64,000 nucleotides of DNA from Sporosarcina sp. ACRSM (lineage in GTDB: Bacteria; Bacillota; Bacilli; Bacillales_A; Planococcaceae). The stretch lies in contig NZ_JAKRNU010000006.1 in the NCBI RefSeq assembly GCF_022346545.1, forward strand, positions 186,001-250,000. The letters run 5' to 3'. Shown here piece after piece: positions 27,153 to 36,626 of this stretch; the stretch's first letter is position 1, and each line of letters begins with the position of its first letter. The translations under genes were made by a program, and so were the position numbers. A model generated the notes under the pieces. It saw only the letters and a list, made by a program, of their open reading frames with translations, was not told the origin of the DNA and searched no databases.

Positions 27153-27344
27153 TCAATCACGCCTCGGCGTGATTGCGTCCAGATTTTGAATCGAGCTTGC
27201 TCGATTAACTCCTTTCAAAATCTGTGACATCCGCCGGAGGCTTTATCTTCGTTCAGCTGACGCTTGAATACCCGCTGAATAGAGTATAAAACCGCATTCA
27301 CCGACTACCTAGAGAGTTGAGAGTCTTCTGCTGAATGAAGATAA
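27153..27344 (+). repeat. Multi-hairpin palindromic repeat, copy B
   Basis: About 192 bp, aligning end to end with copy A. In the terminal palindrome, the T:A pair of copy A (CAATTACGCC/GGCGTAATTG) is replaced by C:G (CAATCACGCC/GGCGTGATTG), a compensatory change. The large hairpin with the CGAGCTTGCTCG tip is identical to copy A. The GTTCAGC/GCTGAAT hairpin has diverged in its middle. The last 40 bases run into the 3' end of the membrane-protein gene at 27305-28300 and supply its stop codon. Confidence 0.78.
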
Positions 27345-28300
27345 CTGCCTGTCCGCCGTTTCCGGTTCAATAAAAAGAAGGTGTAGCCGATTAACGCTGT
27401 GAGAATGATCATTAGACAATACATGAAGAAATCTCGGGATAGCAAGAAATTGAACACATCTCTTGCAAACGGCTGCTGGACGTAAACCGTGTATGGATCC
27501 TCTTTTTTAAAGCTGATTGCTAGTACATCATCCTTGTATGTACGATACGTATGATATTTCACTTCTTTTGTAACATGATAAAGTCGACCATTTTCATCCT
27601 CAAAAGCGATTGCTAAATAATAATAGGTCGGGGCTCTTCTGCTCCCTCTATGTTCGCGATGATTATCCGTAACCATCGCAGTCGTTTCAATATGATGGTC
27701 CCCGAAGTATTTTTCATGACCGTTTTTCAAATCAGCAATCATTTCACGGAACATGAACAACAGGAGGAACAGTAGTCCCGCTCCTAAAATGATGTTCATG
27801 ACAATACCTAGCCCAAAATCATATCGGGTAATAAAAGCCTGTACTTTTTTAATTTTAAGTAGCCAGTAACAAATATAGCCGAACGGATAAATGCCTACGA
27901 TACATAAAACGATATAAAACCATTTAGAATCGGTTTCCAGTTCGTTTTGTGTATGAAAGACCCCTTGGATCGAATAACCATCAATCGTATCACCGATTTC
28001 CAGTGCTTCGAATTCCGCTTTCGCTACCGTCGCCCAATCGCCTGTCGAAAGCTTGGATATCGTTTTATCCACTAATCCCGGCTTGAGTAGAACAATATAA
28101 GATATTCCGCTGAACAGATGCTTTTCCGCTGTCTTATCATAAACGATGGCAACGGTCGGGTTCGATTTCTGCGCTTCTTTGACCTCTTCGTTCCTTTGCC
28201 AGTTGACGAAGATGATATAGAGCAAGAAAACGAAAAAAGCAAACGCCAAGAGCTCGTAGCCGATCCTTTTCCAATCCCGATTTTGCTTTCTTTTTTTCAA
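27305..28300 (-). CDS. DUF3592-like membrane protein with repeat-derived C-terminus
   Basis: This 331-residue protein has an N-terminal span (LLAFAFFVFLLYIIFV), a soluble segment, two central spans, a second soluble segment resembling DUF3592 proteins (YYYLAIAFEDENGRLYHV, DVLAISFKKEDPYTVYV) and a final span (MYCLMIILTALIGYTFFLL). The last eleven residues, LHSAEDSQLSR, are translated from the end of palindromic repeat B read backwards, so the original C-terminus was replaced or extended by the repeat. The start is a TTG with CAGGGGATTTGA upstream. It follows the 215-residue gene by 16 bp, so they form an operon. Function unknown. Confidence 0.72.
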   Translation of the reverse strand: MKKRKQNRDWKRIGYELLAFAFFVFLLYIIFVNWQRNEEVKEAQKSNPTVAIVYDKTAEKHLFSGISYIVLLKPGLVDKTISKLSTGDWATVAKAEFEALEIGDTIDGYSIQGVFHTQNELETDSKWFYIVLCIVGIYPFGYICYWLLKIKKVQAFITRYDFGLGIVMNIILGAGLLFLLLFMFREMIADLKNGHEKYFGDHHIETTAMVTDNHREHRGSRRAPTYYYLAIAFEDENGRLYHVTKEVKYHTYRTYKDDVLAISFKKEDPYTVYVQQPFARDVFNFLLSRDFFMYCLMIILTALIGYTFFLLNRKRRTGSYLHSAEDSQLSR

Positions 28301-28316
28301 TCAAATCCCCTGCTTC

Positions 28317-28964
28317 TCAATCGATTTGAATATAATTCAATTCGGTACAATCAATGTAAATCTGATAGCCTTCTTCCCATTGTTCTTTTAACCAAAGGAT
28401 ACTATCATGCATCTCTTCACTATGCTTTTTCGCTAATGCCTTCAAATCGGGCACTTCCTCCAATACACGCAAGCACCAATTGGGATCCGGCAATAGATTC
28501 AGCCATTCCATTTCTTCTTTATTCAAAATATGACGTGGAGACATTTCCATCGTAGCCGACAGTAATGTAGACCACTTGTCACCCAATCCAATTTCCTCGA
28601 TAAACTTTTTCACTTCCAATGTAAACTGATAAGACCATTCATAAGACAATTGGTCCGTCCTCTGTGGGACATGGAGCTCGTAGTAGACAAGTTGTTCTTT
28701 TTTCATGATACGCTCTAATAGTTTTTGTTTCACTGGACTTTCGATGAATGTAACTTGTCGGATCGCTTCGACAATAACGGGCGCCTGCAATTGTTTTTCA
28801 TTGTAGTCAACTTGAATGTTGACGGATTGTTTCATATCGGCTTCTGCCTGCTTCAATAATTGAGCTAGCGCATTTCGTTCTTCTTCCGTTAATCCAATTG
28901 TCACTTCCTTTTCACGGAAGTTACGGATTCCGTTGTAAAGTTCTTCCCGTTCACTTGCCTCCAT
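28317..28964 (-). CDS. Hypothetical protein, 215 residues
   Basis: A soluble, acidic and helical protein with many Glu and Leu residues; I recognise no domain. Distinct segments are LTEEERNALAQLLKQAEADM, KKFIEEIGLGDKWSTLLSA and the Trp-rich end LPDPNWCLRVLEEVP. The gene is upstream of, and probably co-transcribed with, the DUF3592-like membrane protein. An intracellular partner of that membrane protein is a guess from position only. Confidence 0.6.
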   Translation of the reverse strand: MEASEREELYNGIRNFREKEVTIGLTEEERNALAQLLKQAEADMKQSVNIQVDYNEKQLQAPVIVEAIRQVTFIESPVKQKLLERIMKKEQLVYYELHVPQRTDQLSYEWSYQFTLEVKKFIEEIGLGDKWSTLLSATMEMSPRHILNKEEMEWLNLLPDPNWCLRVLEEVPDLKALAKKHSEEMHDSILWLKEQWEEGYQIYIDCTELNYIQID

Positions 28965-29115
28965 ACCGCATCCCCCATTTCATTATCTACAGATGAAATC
29001 ACTTTATTTTACGGTATTTTCATAATTTTGGCTTCATTAATTTTAGAAAATGATTCCGAGGGTTCAGTTGGAGTCATTTCAAATTAGAGGAAAGACCTAA
29101 CCATTCGCACAAACC

Positions 29116-29162
29116 AAAACAAACGGATTTCCCCTCAAAATAGGAAAATCCGTTTGTTTTTG
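29116..29162. terminator. Bidirectional terminator after argD
   Basis: Stem AAACAAACGGATTT/AAATCCGTTTGTTT with T-rich tails on both strands lies about 50 bp beyond argD. Confidence 0.87.
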
Positions 29163-29212
29163 AAATGTATCATTTGAATAGCGCTTCACTGAACGCCTTA
29201 ATTCAAAACCAT

Positions 29213-30360
<1,148 letters not shown>

Positions 30361-30364
<4 letters not shown>

Positions 30365-31140
30365 GCCAAAACCTCCTGTAATGTAATGTCGGTTCCTGTT
30401 AATTGTTGTCCAACAATTTGGACGGAAGGGATTCCCGATTGTAAGCAAGCAAGCGCCGCCTCCACTTTCGGTATCATACCTCCATATATATCACCAGACG
30501 CCACCCATTGTGTAATGGCGTCCGGAGAAACGGTCGCTTGGACAACTTGATTGATTTGGATGCCTGGTGTGTCCGTCACAAGTAGCAAACTATCCGCTTT
30601 TACTGCGAGTGCAATTTCACTTGCAACTGTATCTGCGTTAATATTCAACGGTGCTCCATCCTCTGTAGCTCCAATGCAGGAGATGACCGGAACCATTTGT
30701 GCCTTCACTAGTTTCTCTAGCATTTCAGTCTGAACCTGTTGAATCTGACCAACAGATCCATAGACCGCCTCGTCCAATACAGTGCAAGAAAGAAGTTTTC
30801 CATCATAACCGCTTAGACCGATTGCCTCGATCCCCGCTTTGTTCAACTGATGGACAAGAGACGGATTGACTTGGCCGACCAAAGTGGCTTGTACGATGCT
30901 GACCGCTTCCTTCGAAGTGACACGGATCCCGTTCACCACGCTGGAAGTCACGCCATTTTTGGCAAGTTCCCGATTGATGGCGGGGCCCCCGCCGTGGACA
31001 ATGATGATTTCATAGCCTGCATGCTGAAACTCGTGGAACGTCTTAAAAAAAGATGGTTCCAATCCTTCCAGCATGCTTCCTCCGAGCTTAATGACAATGC
31101 GCTTATGTTCTGTATGTTGCGTTGATTTGGACGTAGTCAT
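30361..31140 (-). CDS. argB: Acetylglutamate kinase
   Basis: This 259-residue amino acid kinase has the N-terminal KLGGSML nucleotide loop, VHGGGPAIN for N-acetylglutamate binding, LNINADTVASEIA, and DTPGI near the C-terminus. It phosphorylates N-acetylglutamate. Its ATG lies 38 bases inside the end of argJ, an unusually long overlap with the argJ stop at 31103; no alternative start further on would leave the KLGGS loop intact. It is probably translated by re-initiation after argJ. Confidence 0.94.
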
Positions 31141-32329
31141 ATGTTAAATCGCACCCCCATGCTAAACCATTCCCATTTCCTTGATGTAGATCGACGACTA
31201 TTTTCACTTCAGGCTGTTTTAAATAAAGAATGATATCTTCTTCTGAAAAATGGACAGGCTCGCTATTTTCTACCACTTTTGTTGTTCCGATCTCGATCGT
31301 GATAGTATTCGGATCAATGGTCGCACCACTATATCCGACAGCGGCAATGATTCGTCCCCAGTTCGCATCCGTACCGAAAACCGCTGTTTTAACTAACGGT
31401 GAGCCGACAACTGTTTTGGCGATTTTCCGCGCTTCCATGTCCGAAACGGCACCTTTCACTTCGACTTCAATCAGTTTCGTCGCACCTTCACCGTCTTTGG
31501 CAATCATTTTCGCAAGATCTTGCGAAACATTTTGCAAAGCGGCGACGAATGCTTCCCAATCCGGATGTGCCGGTGTTAACGAATCGTTCCCCGCCATCCC
31601 GTTTGCCATGACAACGACCATATCATTCGTTGACGTATCACCGTCGACCGTGATTGAGTTGAATGTCAAATCCGTCACCGTTTTTAGTGCCCCTTGCAGA
31701 TGGATCGATTCGATATTCGCATCCGTTGTGATAAATCCGAGCATCGTTGCCATATTCGGTTCAATCATCCCAGACCCTTTGGCTGTTCCCGCAATCGTAA
31801 TCATCTTACCATCGATGGTTAAGCTATATGCTGTATTTTTTGTCACTGTATCTGTCGTTAAGATCGCCTGTGAAAAGAGGATGGAGCTTTCCAATTTCGC
31901 AGTTGGTGCCAGCGCTTGAATCCCCTTGACAATCGGTTCCATTTTCATCTGTTCTCCGATGACACCTGTCGATGCCACGCCGACCAATCCCGGTGCGATG
32001 CCTAATTTTTCTGCAGTCTTTTCTTGCATCAAATAGGCATCTTTCATCCCTTGTTTCCCAGTACAAGCATTTGCATTACCCGAATTGACGATGATGGCTT
32101 GCATTTTGCCCGTCTGTTGCACGACTTCTTTTGTAACAAGCAACGGTGCAGCTTGAATGACATTTGTCGTAAAAACACCGGCTACATTTGCAGGGACCTC
32201 ACTGACAAGTATTGCTAAATCATTTTTCTTATGTTTAATACCACAATGCATGCCCGCGGCTTTGAAACCGATAGGAGACACGATGTTATTCCCCGAGATG
32301 CGCTTGATGTTAATAGCTGATGTTGTCAT
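31103..32329 (-). CDS. argJ: Bifunctional ornithine acetyltransferase/N-acetylglutamate synthase
   Basis: This 408-residue Ntn-type enzyme has the self-cleavage site PNMATMLGF (cut between Ala and Thr, near residue 194) that gives alpha and beta chains. It transfers the acetyl group from N-acetylornithine to glutamate and so recycles the acetyl group. No argA is seen nearby. Other motifs are IIVNSGNANACTG and GDTSTNDMVVVMANG. It is second in argCJBD, 15 bp downstream of argC. Confidence 0.95.
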   Translation of the reverse strand: MTTSAINIKRISGNNIVSPIGFKAAGMHCGIKHKKNDLAILVSEVPANVAGVFTTNVIQAAPLLVTKEVVQQTGKMQAIIVNSGNANACTGKQGMKDAYLMQEKTAEKLGIAPGLVGVASTGVIGEQMKMEPIVKGIQALAPTAKLESSILFSQAILTTDTVTKNTAYSLTIDGKMITIAGTAKGSGMIEPNMATMLGFITTDANIESIHLQGALKTVTDLTFNSITVDGDTSTNDMVVVMANGMAGNDSLTPAHPDWEAFVAALQNVSQDLAKMIAKDGEGATKLIEVEVKGAVSDMEARKIAKTVVGSPLVKTAVFGTDANWGRIIAAVGYSGATIDPNTITIEIGTTKVVENSEPVHFSEEDIILYLKQPEVKIVVDLHQGNGNGLAWGCDLTYDYVQINATYRT

Positions 32330-32344
32330 ATTATTCCTCCTAAA

Positions 32345-33379
32345 TTAGATAAATGCCGGGACATGTGTCAGGCCAAATGTCTCTTCAACACCGAATTGTA
32401 CGTTCATGTTTTGAATCGCTTGCCCTGCAGCGCCCTTGACTAAATTATCGATCACCGACACGATCGTCGCACGGTTTGTTCGTGGATCGACTTTGACATG
32501 CAGGTCACAATAGTTTGAACCATACACTTGGTTCGTTCCGAATTTATTAGCCTCGTGTAGCACACGGACAAAAGGTTCTTCGGCATATTTCTCTTCTAAA
32601 CATTGAACAAGCTGAGCTTCCGTCACACCTTCCATGACAGGTGCATAGCAAGTGGCAATGATGCCCCGTGTCATCGGAACGAGGTGCGTATTGAATGTGA
32701 TCGGCGGTGTATCCTGCGCAAACATGGAAAAGGCCTGTTCGATTTCTGGTATATGTTGATGTTCGTTTATTTTATAAATGGCTGTATTTTCGTTTGTTTC
32801 ACTGTAATGTGTCATGCGATTTAGTCCATTGCCTGCGCCAGAGACGCCGCTTTTCGCATCGATGACTAGATGACTAACATCAATCAGATTTTCTTTCACC
32901 AATGGAAGGAGTGCCAATAGAACCGCGGTCGGGTAACAACCAGGATTTGCGATCAATGCCGCTTGCTGGATCGCTTCCCGATTCCACTCCGTCAGACCGT
33001 ACACACTTTGTTCGACCGCAAACGCCGGAGCCGGTGTTTTTTTATACCACTGCTCGTATGATGAAAGATCTTTTAACCGGAAATCTCCTGACAGATCGAT
33101 TAGCTTCGGTCCAATGCCTAATAATGGAGCGAGAAGTTGACTCGCAACACCTGCGGGAGCACTGGAAAAGACAACGTCATAGTTTGCTAATGTTTCGTGT
33201 TCAATTTTCTGAAGCGGCTGATCGATAATATTCATCAAATGTGAATACTTATTCGAAAACACTGTTCCTTCCTCCGAAGATGTGAATAATTCAATATGTT
33301 CGATCCCGGGATGACTATGTAATAGCCGAATGAGCTCAAGTCCCCCATACCCTGATGCACCAATGATTCCAACCTTCAT
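32345..33379 (-). CDS. argC: N-acetyl-gamma-glutamyl-phosphate reductase
   Basis: This 344-residue enzyme has an N-terminal NADP-binding GASGYGGLELIRLL motif and the catalytic Cys in ANPGCYPTAVLLAL, and a conserved GVSGAGNGL. It reduces N-acetylglutamyl phosphate to the semialdehyde. The ATG at 33379 has AAGGGGTGACTGAA upstream; a frame extending 15 codons further lacks this. It is the first gene of argCJBD, with the operon promoter 31-59 bp upstream. Confidence 0.95.
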   Translation of the reverse strand: MKVGIIGASGYGGLELIRLLHSHPGIEHIELFTSSEEGTVFSNKYSHLMNIIDQPLQKIEHETLANYDVVFSSAPAGVASQLLAPLLGIGPKLIDLSGDFRLKDLSSYEQWYKKTPAPAFAVEQSVYGLTEWNREAIQQAALIANPGCYPTAVLLALLPLVKENLIDVSHLVIDAKSGVSGAGNGLNRMTHYSETNENTAIYKINEHQHIPEIEQAFSMFAQDTPPITFNTHLVPMTRGIIATCYAPVMEGVTEAQLVQCLEEKYAEEPFVRVLHEANKFGTNQVYGSNYCDLHVKVDPRTNRATIVSVIDNLVKGAAGQAIQNMNVQFGVEETFGLTHVPAFI

Positions 33380-33409
33380 TTCAGTCACCCCTTCTAACAA
33401 GTTAAACTT

Positions 33410-33438
33410 ATTATATGTATGCATAAATATAAAGTCAA
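33410..33438 (-). promoter_or_regulatory. Promoter of argCJBD with an ArgR-box-like spacer
   Basis: On the minus strand, -35 TTGACT and -10 TATAAT are separated by exactly 17 bp. The AT-rich spacer (TTTATGCATACATATAA) resembles the ARG box bound by ArgR/AhrC, so arginine-dependent repression by promoter occlusion is inferred. Confidence 0.75.
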
Positions 33439-33494
33439 CTGTATTTTTACTTATTTTCTAATATTACAGTTTTGGATACGTTTTCATAATTAAA

Positions 33495-33533
33495 AGAAAA
33501 ATAGAAGCGCACAAGGATACGATGCACTTCTAT
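33495..33533 (-). terminator. Terminator after the hotdog-fold gene pair
   Basis: Stem ATAGAAGTGCA/TGCGCTTCTAT followed by a T-rich run on the minus strand. Confidence 0.82.
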
Positions 33534-33595
33534 GTTTGATATCATTATTCTTTTGCATGAGTATTCTACCAAGGCGAGATGAATTCGGCTTAAGC

Positions 33596-34003
33596 TTAAT
33601 CCTGATAGCATTGAAATTTTACAACACCGTTCATCACTTCTTGTTGATGTTGATTAACCGCTGCAACACGGAACTCCATCAGCTCTGTATCGTTGTTTAG
33701 CAACTTTGCTGTCAATATAATCACGTCATCGAGAAATACCATTTTTCTGAATCGTATTGTATAATCTTGTATAAATCCTTCTTCTATATAAGGCGTGAAT
33801 AGTTTAGCTAAATTGCCCATTGTCCACATACCATGGGCGATAATTCCGGGCAGTCCTGCATTTTCCGCCTCCTCATCAATTGTATGAATCGGGTTGAAGT
33901 CTCCAGATGCGCCTGCATATTTAATCAAATCCAGCCTACTAACTGGATCAAGTTGAATGGCTTTCAAGGAATCCCCTTGTTGAAGTTCAGCAATGTGACT
34001 CAC
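33596..34003 (-). CDS. MaoC-like hotdog dehydratase
   Basis: This 135-residue single-hotdog protein has the MaoC catalytic dyad in GDFNPIHTID and IIAHGMWTMG. It should hydrate or dehydrate an R-3-hydroxyacyl thioester. The GTG start overlaps the stop of the upstream partner (GTGA). Such HadA/HadB-like pairs act as heterodimers, with the catalytic dyad on one chain; this is the HadB-like subunit. Location beside the divergent fabI hints at fatty-acid synthesis, but an acyl-CoA role is also possible. Confidence 0.8.
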   Translation of the reverse strand: MSHIAELQQGDSLKAIQLDPVSRLDLIKYAGASGDFNPIHTIDEEAENAGLPGIIAHGMWTMGNLAKLFTPYIEEGFIQDYTIRFRKMVFLDDVIILTAKLLNNDTELMEFRVAAVNQHQQEVMNGVVKFQCYQD

Positions 34004-34449
34004 ACAAGCATCTCCTTTCTGACCGTTTCATTGATGATAATCATACTTTTTTCCTTAAAAATAAGTGCATCGTTTGTATCCATCCCATATTGATTAAGGA
34101 TTAAAAAACCCAGGTACCCATTACTTCCCTTTTTTTCAACATAATCTTTTATTTCCATATGACAATAGACATCTTCTCCGACCAAAAGCGGACGTTTGTA
34201 ATGAAACGATTGTTCACCGTGGATGAGTCCTTTATTCGGCAGCTTCAATTCAGAGATGCTTCCGAAGTCGAAAGTGACCGGAAAGGTGGAAGGCGCTATA
34301 TTTCGTTTATACTTCGAATTGCGTCCCGCTGCTTCGTTAATATAAATCGGTGCAGGATCCCCGATTGCTTGGGCAAACTTTTTAACGGCCCCTCGTTCCA
34401 CCGTATTTTTAACGGGTTCTGATTGTTTTCCGATCAATTCTTTAATCAT
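34000..34449 (-). CDS. FAS1-like dehydratase (MaoC N-terminal) hotdog protein
   Basis: This 149-residue protein matches the N-terminal half of MaoC dehydratases (FAS1-type dehydratase domain): FAQAIGDPAPIYINEAAG near the N-terminus, LIHGEQSFHYKRPLLVGEDVY in the middle. It overlaps the downstream MaoC-like gene by four bases, so both chains are made in step. It lacks the Asp-His dyad of its partner and probably shapes the substrate pocket. It is divergent from fabI with about 230 bp between. Confidence 0.78.
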   Translation of the reverse strand: MIKELIGKQSEPVKNTVERGAVKKFAQAIGDPAPIYINEAAGRNSKYKRNIAPSTFPVTFDFGSISELKLPNKGLIHGEQSFHYKRPLLVGEDVYCHMEIKDYVEKKGSNGYLGFLILNQYGMDTNDALIFKEKSMIIINETVRKEMLV

Positions 34450-34590
34450 CTAACTCCCCCTACTCTATTTTTAATAATCTCGTTAAGCTTATGACACATT
34501 CTGAATAATCGGATACATGGTAGCGCACCCAAAATGATTTGGCAAGTAAATTTTCATATATTTCCCCATCTCCATTGATTTTCAATAGGT

Positions 34591-34641
34591 TTGTTCTAGC
34601 AGAACTGATTATGTTATAATCGGATTAGTAACTGGTACTAA
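34591..34641 (+). promoter_or_regulatory. fabI promoter with FapR operator
   Basis: A -35-like TTGTTC and a -10 TATAAT (34615-34620) are 18 bp apart. Directly downstream, 34625-34641, is TTAGTAACTGGTACTAA, which differs from the reported FapR operator (TTAGTACCTGATACTAA) at two central positions and keeps both half-sites. FapR would repress until malonyl-CoA rises. Confidence 0.85.
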
Positions 34642-34680
34642 TAGTAACTATTTAAAATATGAAGTATATTGGAGGCTATC

Positions 34681-35460
34681 ATGGAGGATCTACTGAAACT
34701 GAAGGGTAAAAATATCGTTGTCATGGGTGTCGCAAACGAACGGAGTCTCGCTTGGGGTGTGGCCAATGCGCTATTCAAAGTAGGTGCGAATGTCATTTTC
34801 ACTTACCGCAAAGAGCGTTCTTTGGCAAAACTTGAGAAAGTTTTGGAATCGAATGGCTATGAGGCTAGATTGATTGTACAATGTGATGTCAATGAGGATG
34901 AAAGCATTCAAGCGGCATTCAACAAAATCGGTGCGGAAGTCGGAACGATTCACGGTGTCGTCCATTCACTCGCTTTTGCACATGCAGTCGATTTGAAAAA
35001 CGATTTTGTCGAAACGACACGTAGCGGTTATGCATTTGCACAAGACACAAGTGCTTATTCACTGATTGCGACGGCGAAAGAAGCGCGTCCATATATGACA
35101 GATGGCGGTACAATTGTAACAATGAGTTATCTGGGCGCTGAGCGTGTCCTTGAAGGTTATAATGTCATGGGTGTAGCGAAAGCGGCATTGGAAGCATCCG
35201 TCCGTTATTTGGCATCGGATTTAGGTAAAGATAACATCCGTGTCAACGCGATTTCGGCAGGGGCTGTGCGTACACTTTCAGCAAAAGGCGTCCCTTCTTT
35301 CAATACCATTTTGAATAAAATCGAAGAGATCGCGCCATTGAAACGCAATGTGACACAAGAAGAAGTGGCCGATATGACCATCGCCATTTTAAGTGACCTT
35401 TCCCGTGGGGTAACAGGAGAAGTTATCTATGTAGATGGCGGCTATCATATAATGGGTTAA
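34681..35460 (+). CDS. fabI: Enoyl-[acyl-carrier-protein] reductase (NADH), FabI
   Basis: This 259-residue divergent SDR has VMGVANERSLAWG for cofactor binding and the FabI Tyr-x6-Lys arrangement at Tyr160 and Lys167 (GYNVMGVAKAALEA). It catalyses the last reduction of each fatty-acid elongation cycle. The ATG at 34681 follows TTGGAGGCTATC. It is monocistronic, with a FapR operator upstream and a terminator downstream. FabI is the usual triclosan target in bacteria that carry it. Confidence 0.95.
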   Translation: MEDLLKLKGKNIVVMGVANERSLAWGVANALFKVGANVIFTYRKERSLAKLEKVLESNGYEARLIVQCDVNEDESIQAAFNKIGAEVGTIHGVVHSLAFAHAVDLKNDFVETTRSGYAFAQDTSAYSLIATAKEARPYMTDGGTIVTMSYLGAERVLEGYNVMGVAKAALEASVRYLASDLGKDNIRVNAISAGAVRTLSAKGVPSFNTILNKIEEIAPLKRNVTQEEVADMTIAILSDLSRGVTGEVIYVDGGYHIMG

Positions 35461-35461
35461 G

Positions 35462-35501
35462 AAAAAGCTGGGAGGACTGTTATACGTCCTTCCGGCTTTT
35501 T
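35462..35501 (+). terminator. Terminator after fabI
   Basis: Stem AAAAAGCTGGGAGGAC/GTCCTTCCGGCTTTTT with a T-rich tail, directly after the stop codon. Confidence 0.88.
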
Positions 35502-35522
35502 AAATTTTACTCGTCAACTACA

Positions 35523-36626
35523 TTATTTTAAAATCCCCGTATTCAGTAACTTAAATTCTACCTGTACATCATATTCCACATTTTGAATGATTTTTTTCGT
35601 CAACTCTTCTGTCCATTTCCCTTTATAATACATCCTGAACTCCTCACTAATACCGATTGGATCGACCTCCAATTTTTGAAGTTGCGCAAGTAGCTGTTCG
35701 ATTTCCTTTTTCACCTGCTTGCTCACTTCTTTCTCCAACGCCTTGTACTCCCCCGTCTTCTCCAAGTCGCGTTTCCCTTTATATTCAAATAAGGCGCCTT
35801 GCAAGTTCAGTTGAAGCTTCACTTTCGGTGATACCATATTTTTATTGCTAGTGATCTTCGCTTTGCTTTTGATCAATTCAATATGCACTTGTTCCTCGGC
35901 ATTGTGTTCGCCAAATGAAATTTCTAACGGCGCAAGTTTGACGACTCCTTTTAATGCTTGGATATAGGAGGATTCTTTTTCCGCTATTGTAGCTATCATT
36001 TTCCCACTATCAAACAAAGCAATGCTTTCGATTTTAACCGAATCCTTTTCCAACTCTAGATACGGGACCATGGAATAAAATATCGGATTCGTTTCTGTGT
36101 AAAGAAAGTCATGCATCGTTGTAAACGGACTGAATGCCGTATGCAGTTTAGGTGATAACAGATCATATAGATACGTATCTGTACTCGGTTTGTCAGGAAA
36201 TTCACTTTTAAGGATTTCCTCTGCACTCCCCTTTACAATCCCTAACTGAACATTGTTTCCAACCTTCGGATTTCGATAAAAATGCTTGATGATTTCTGTA
36301 ACTTGGCCTTCCCTGGCAAACTCCTCACTGAACAGTAAGGTTCGCAATTGGTTTAAAATGACCATTTTATCCGCTTTGGATGAGATTTGGACAAACCCTT
36401 CTTGTATCAATTCCGTATCGACCGAATAATGTTGAGTCACATCTTGTGACTCGCTTGTCGGGTGTGGAATGGACACCGTCATTTTCACCGTTTTTTCATC
36501 GATATAATCGAAGGCAATGCTACTCACCATGGCCAAATCTTCCACATAAGCATCTTGTCCTCTCTCCGTGCATCCAGACAAAAGCATGAGAGCTATAATT
36601 GACGTTCTGAATAATAATCGTTTCAT
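35523..36626 (-). CDS. Spore germination lipoprotein, Ger(x)C family
   Basis: This 367-residue protein has a lipoprotein signal peptide with lipobox LLSGC (Cys at about residue 19), then the GerAC/GerBC three-domain fold (VEDLAMVSSIAFDYIDEKT early; EFRMYYKGKWTEELTKKI late). It is the C subunit of a germinant receptor in the inner spore membrane. Its ATG overlaps the permease stop codon by four bases. It is the last gene of gerA-gerB-gerC. Confidence 0.9.
   Translation of the reverse strand: MKRLLFRTSIIALMLLSGCTERGQDAYVEDLAMVSSIAFDYIDEKTVKMTVSIPHPTSESQDVTQHYSVDTELIQEGFVQISSKADKMVILNQLRTLLFSEEFAREGQVTEIIKHFYRNPKVGNNVQLGIVKGSAEEILKSEFPDKPSTDTYLYDLLSPKLHTAFSPFTTMHDFLYTETNPIFYSMVPYLELEKDSVKIESIALFDSGKMIATIAEKESSYIQALKGVVKLAPLEISFGEHNAEEQVHIELIKSKAKITSNKNMVSPKVKLQLNLQGALFEYKGKRDLEKTGEYKALEKEVSKQVKKEIEQLLAQLQKLEVDPIGISEEFRMYYKGKWTEELTKKIIQNVEYDVQVEFKLLNTGILK

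Noticed and set aside
31230-31919. 229-codon plus-strand frame inside argJ
   Set aside because: Serine/valine-rich translation typical of an antisense frame of a coding gene; argJ on the other strand is unmistakable.
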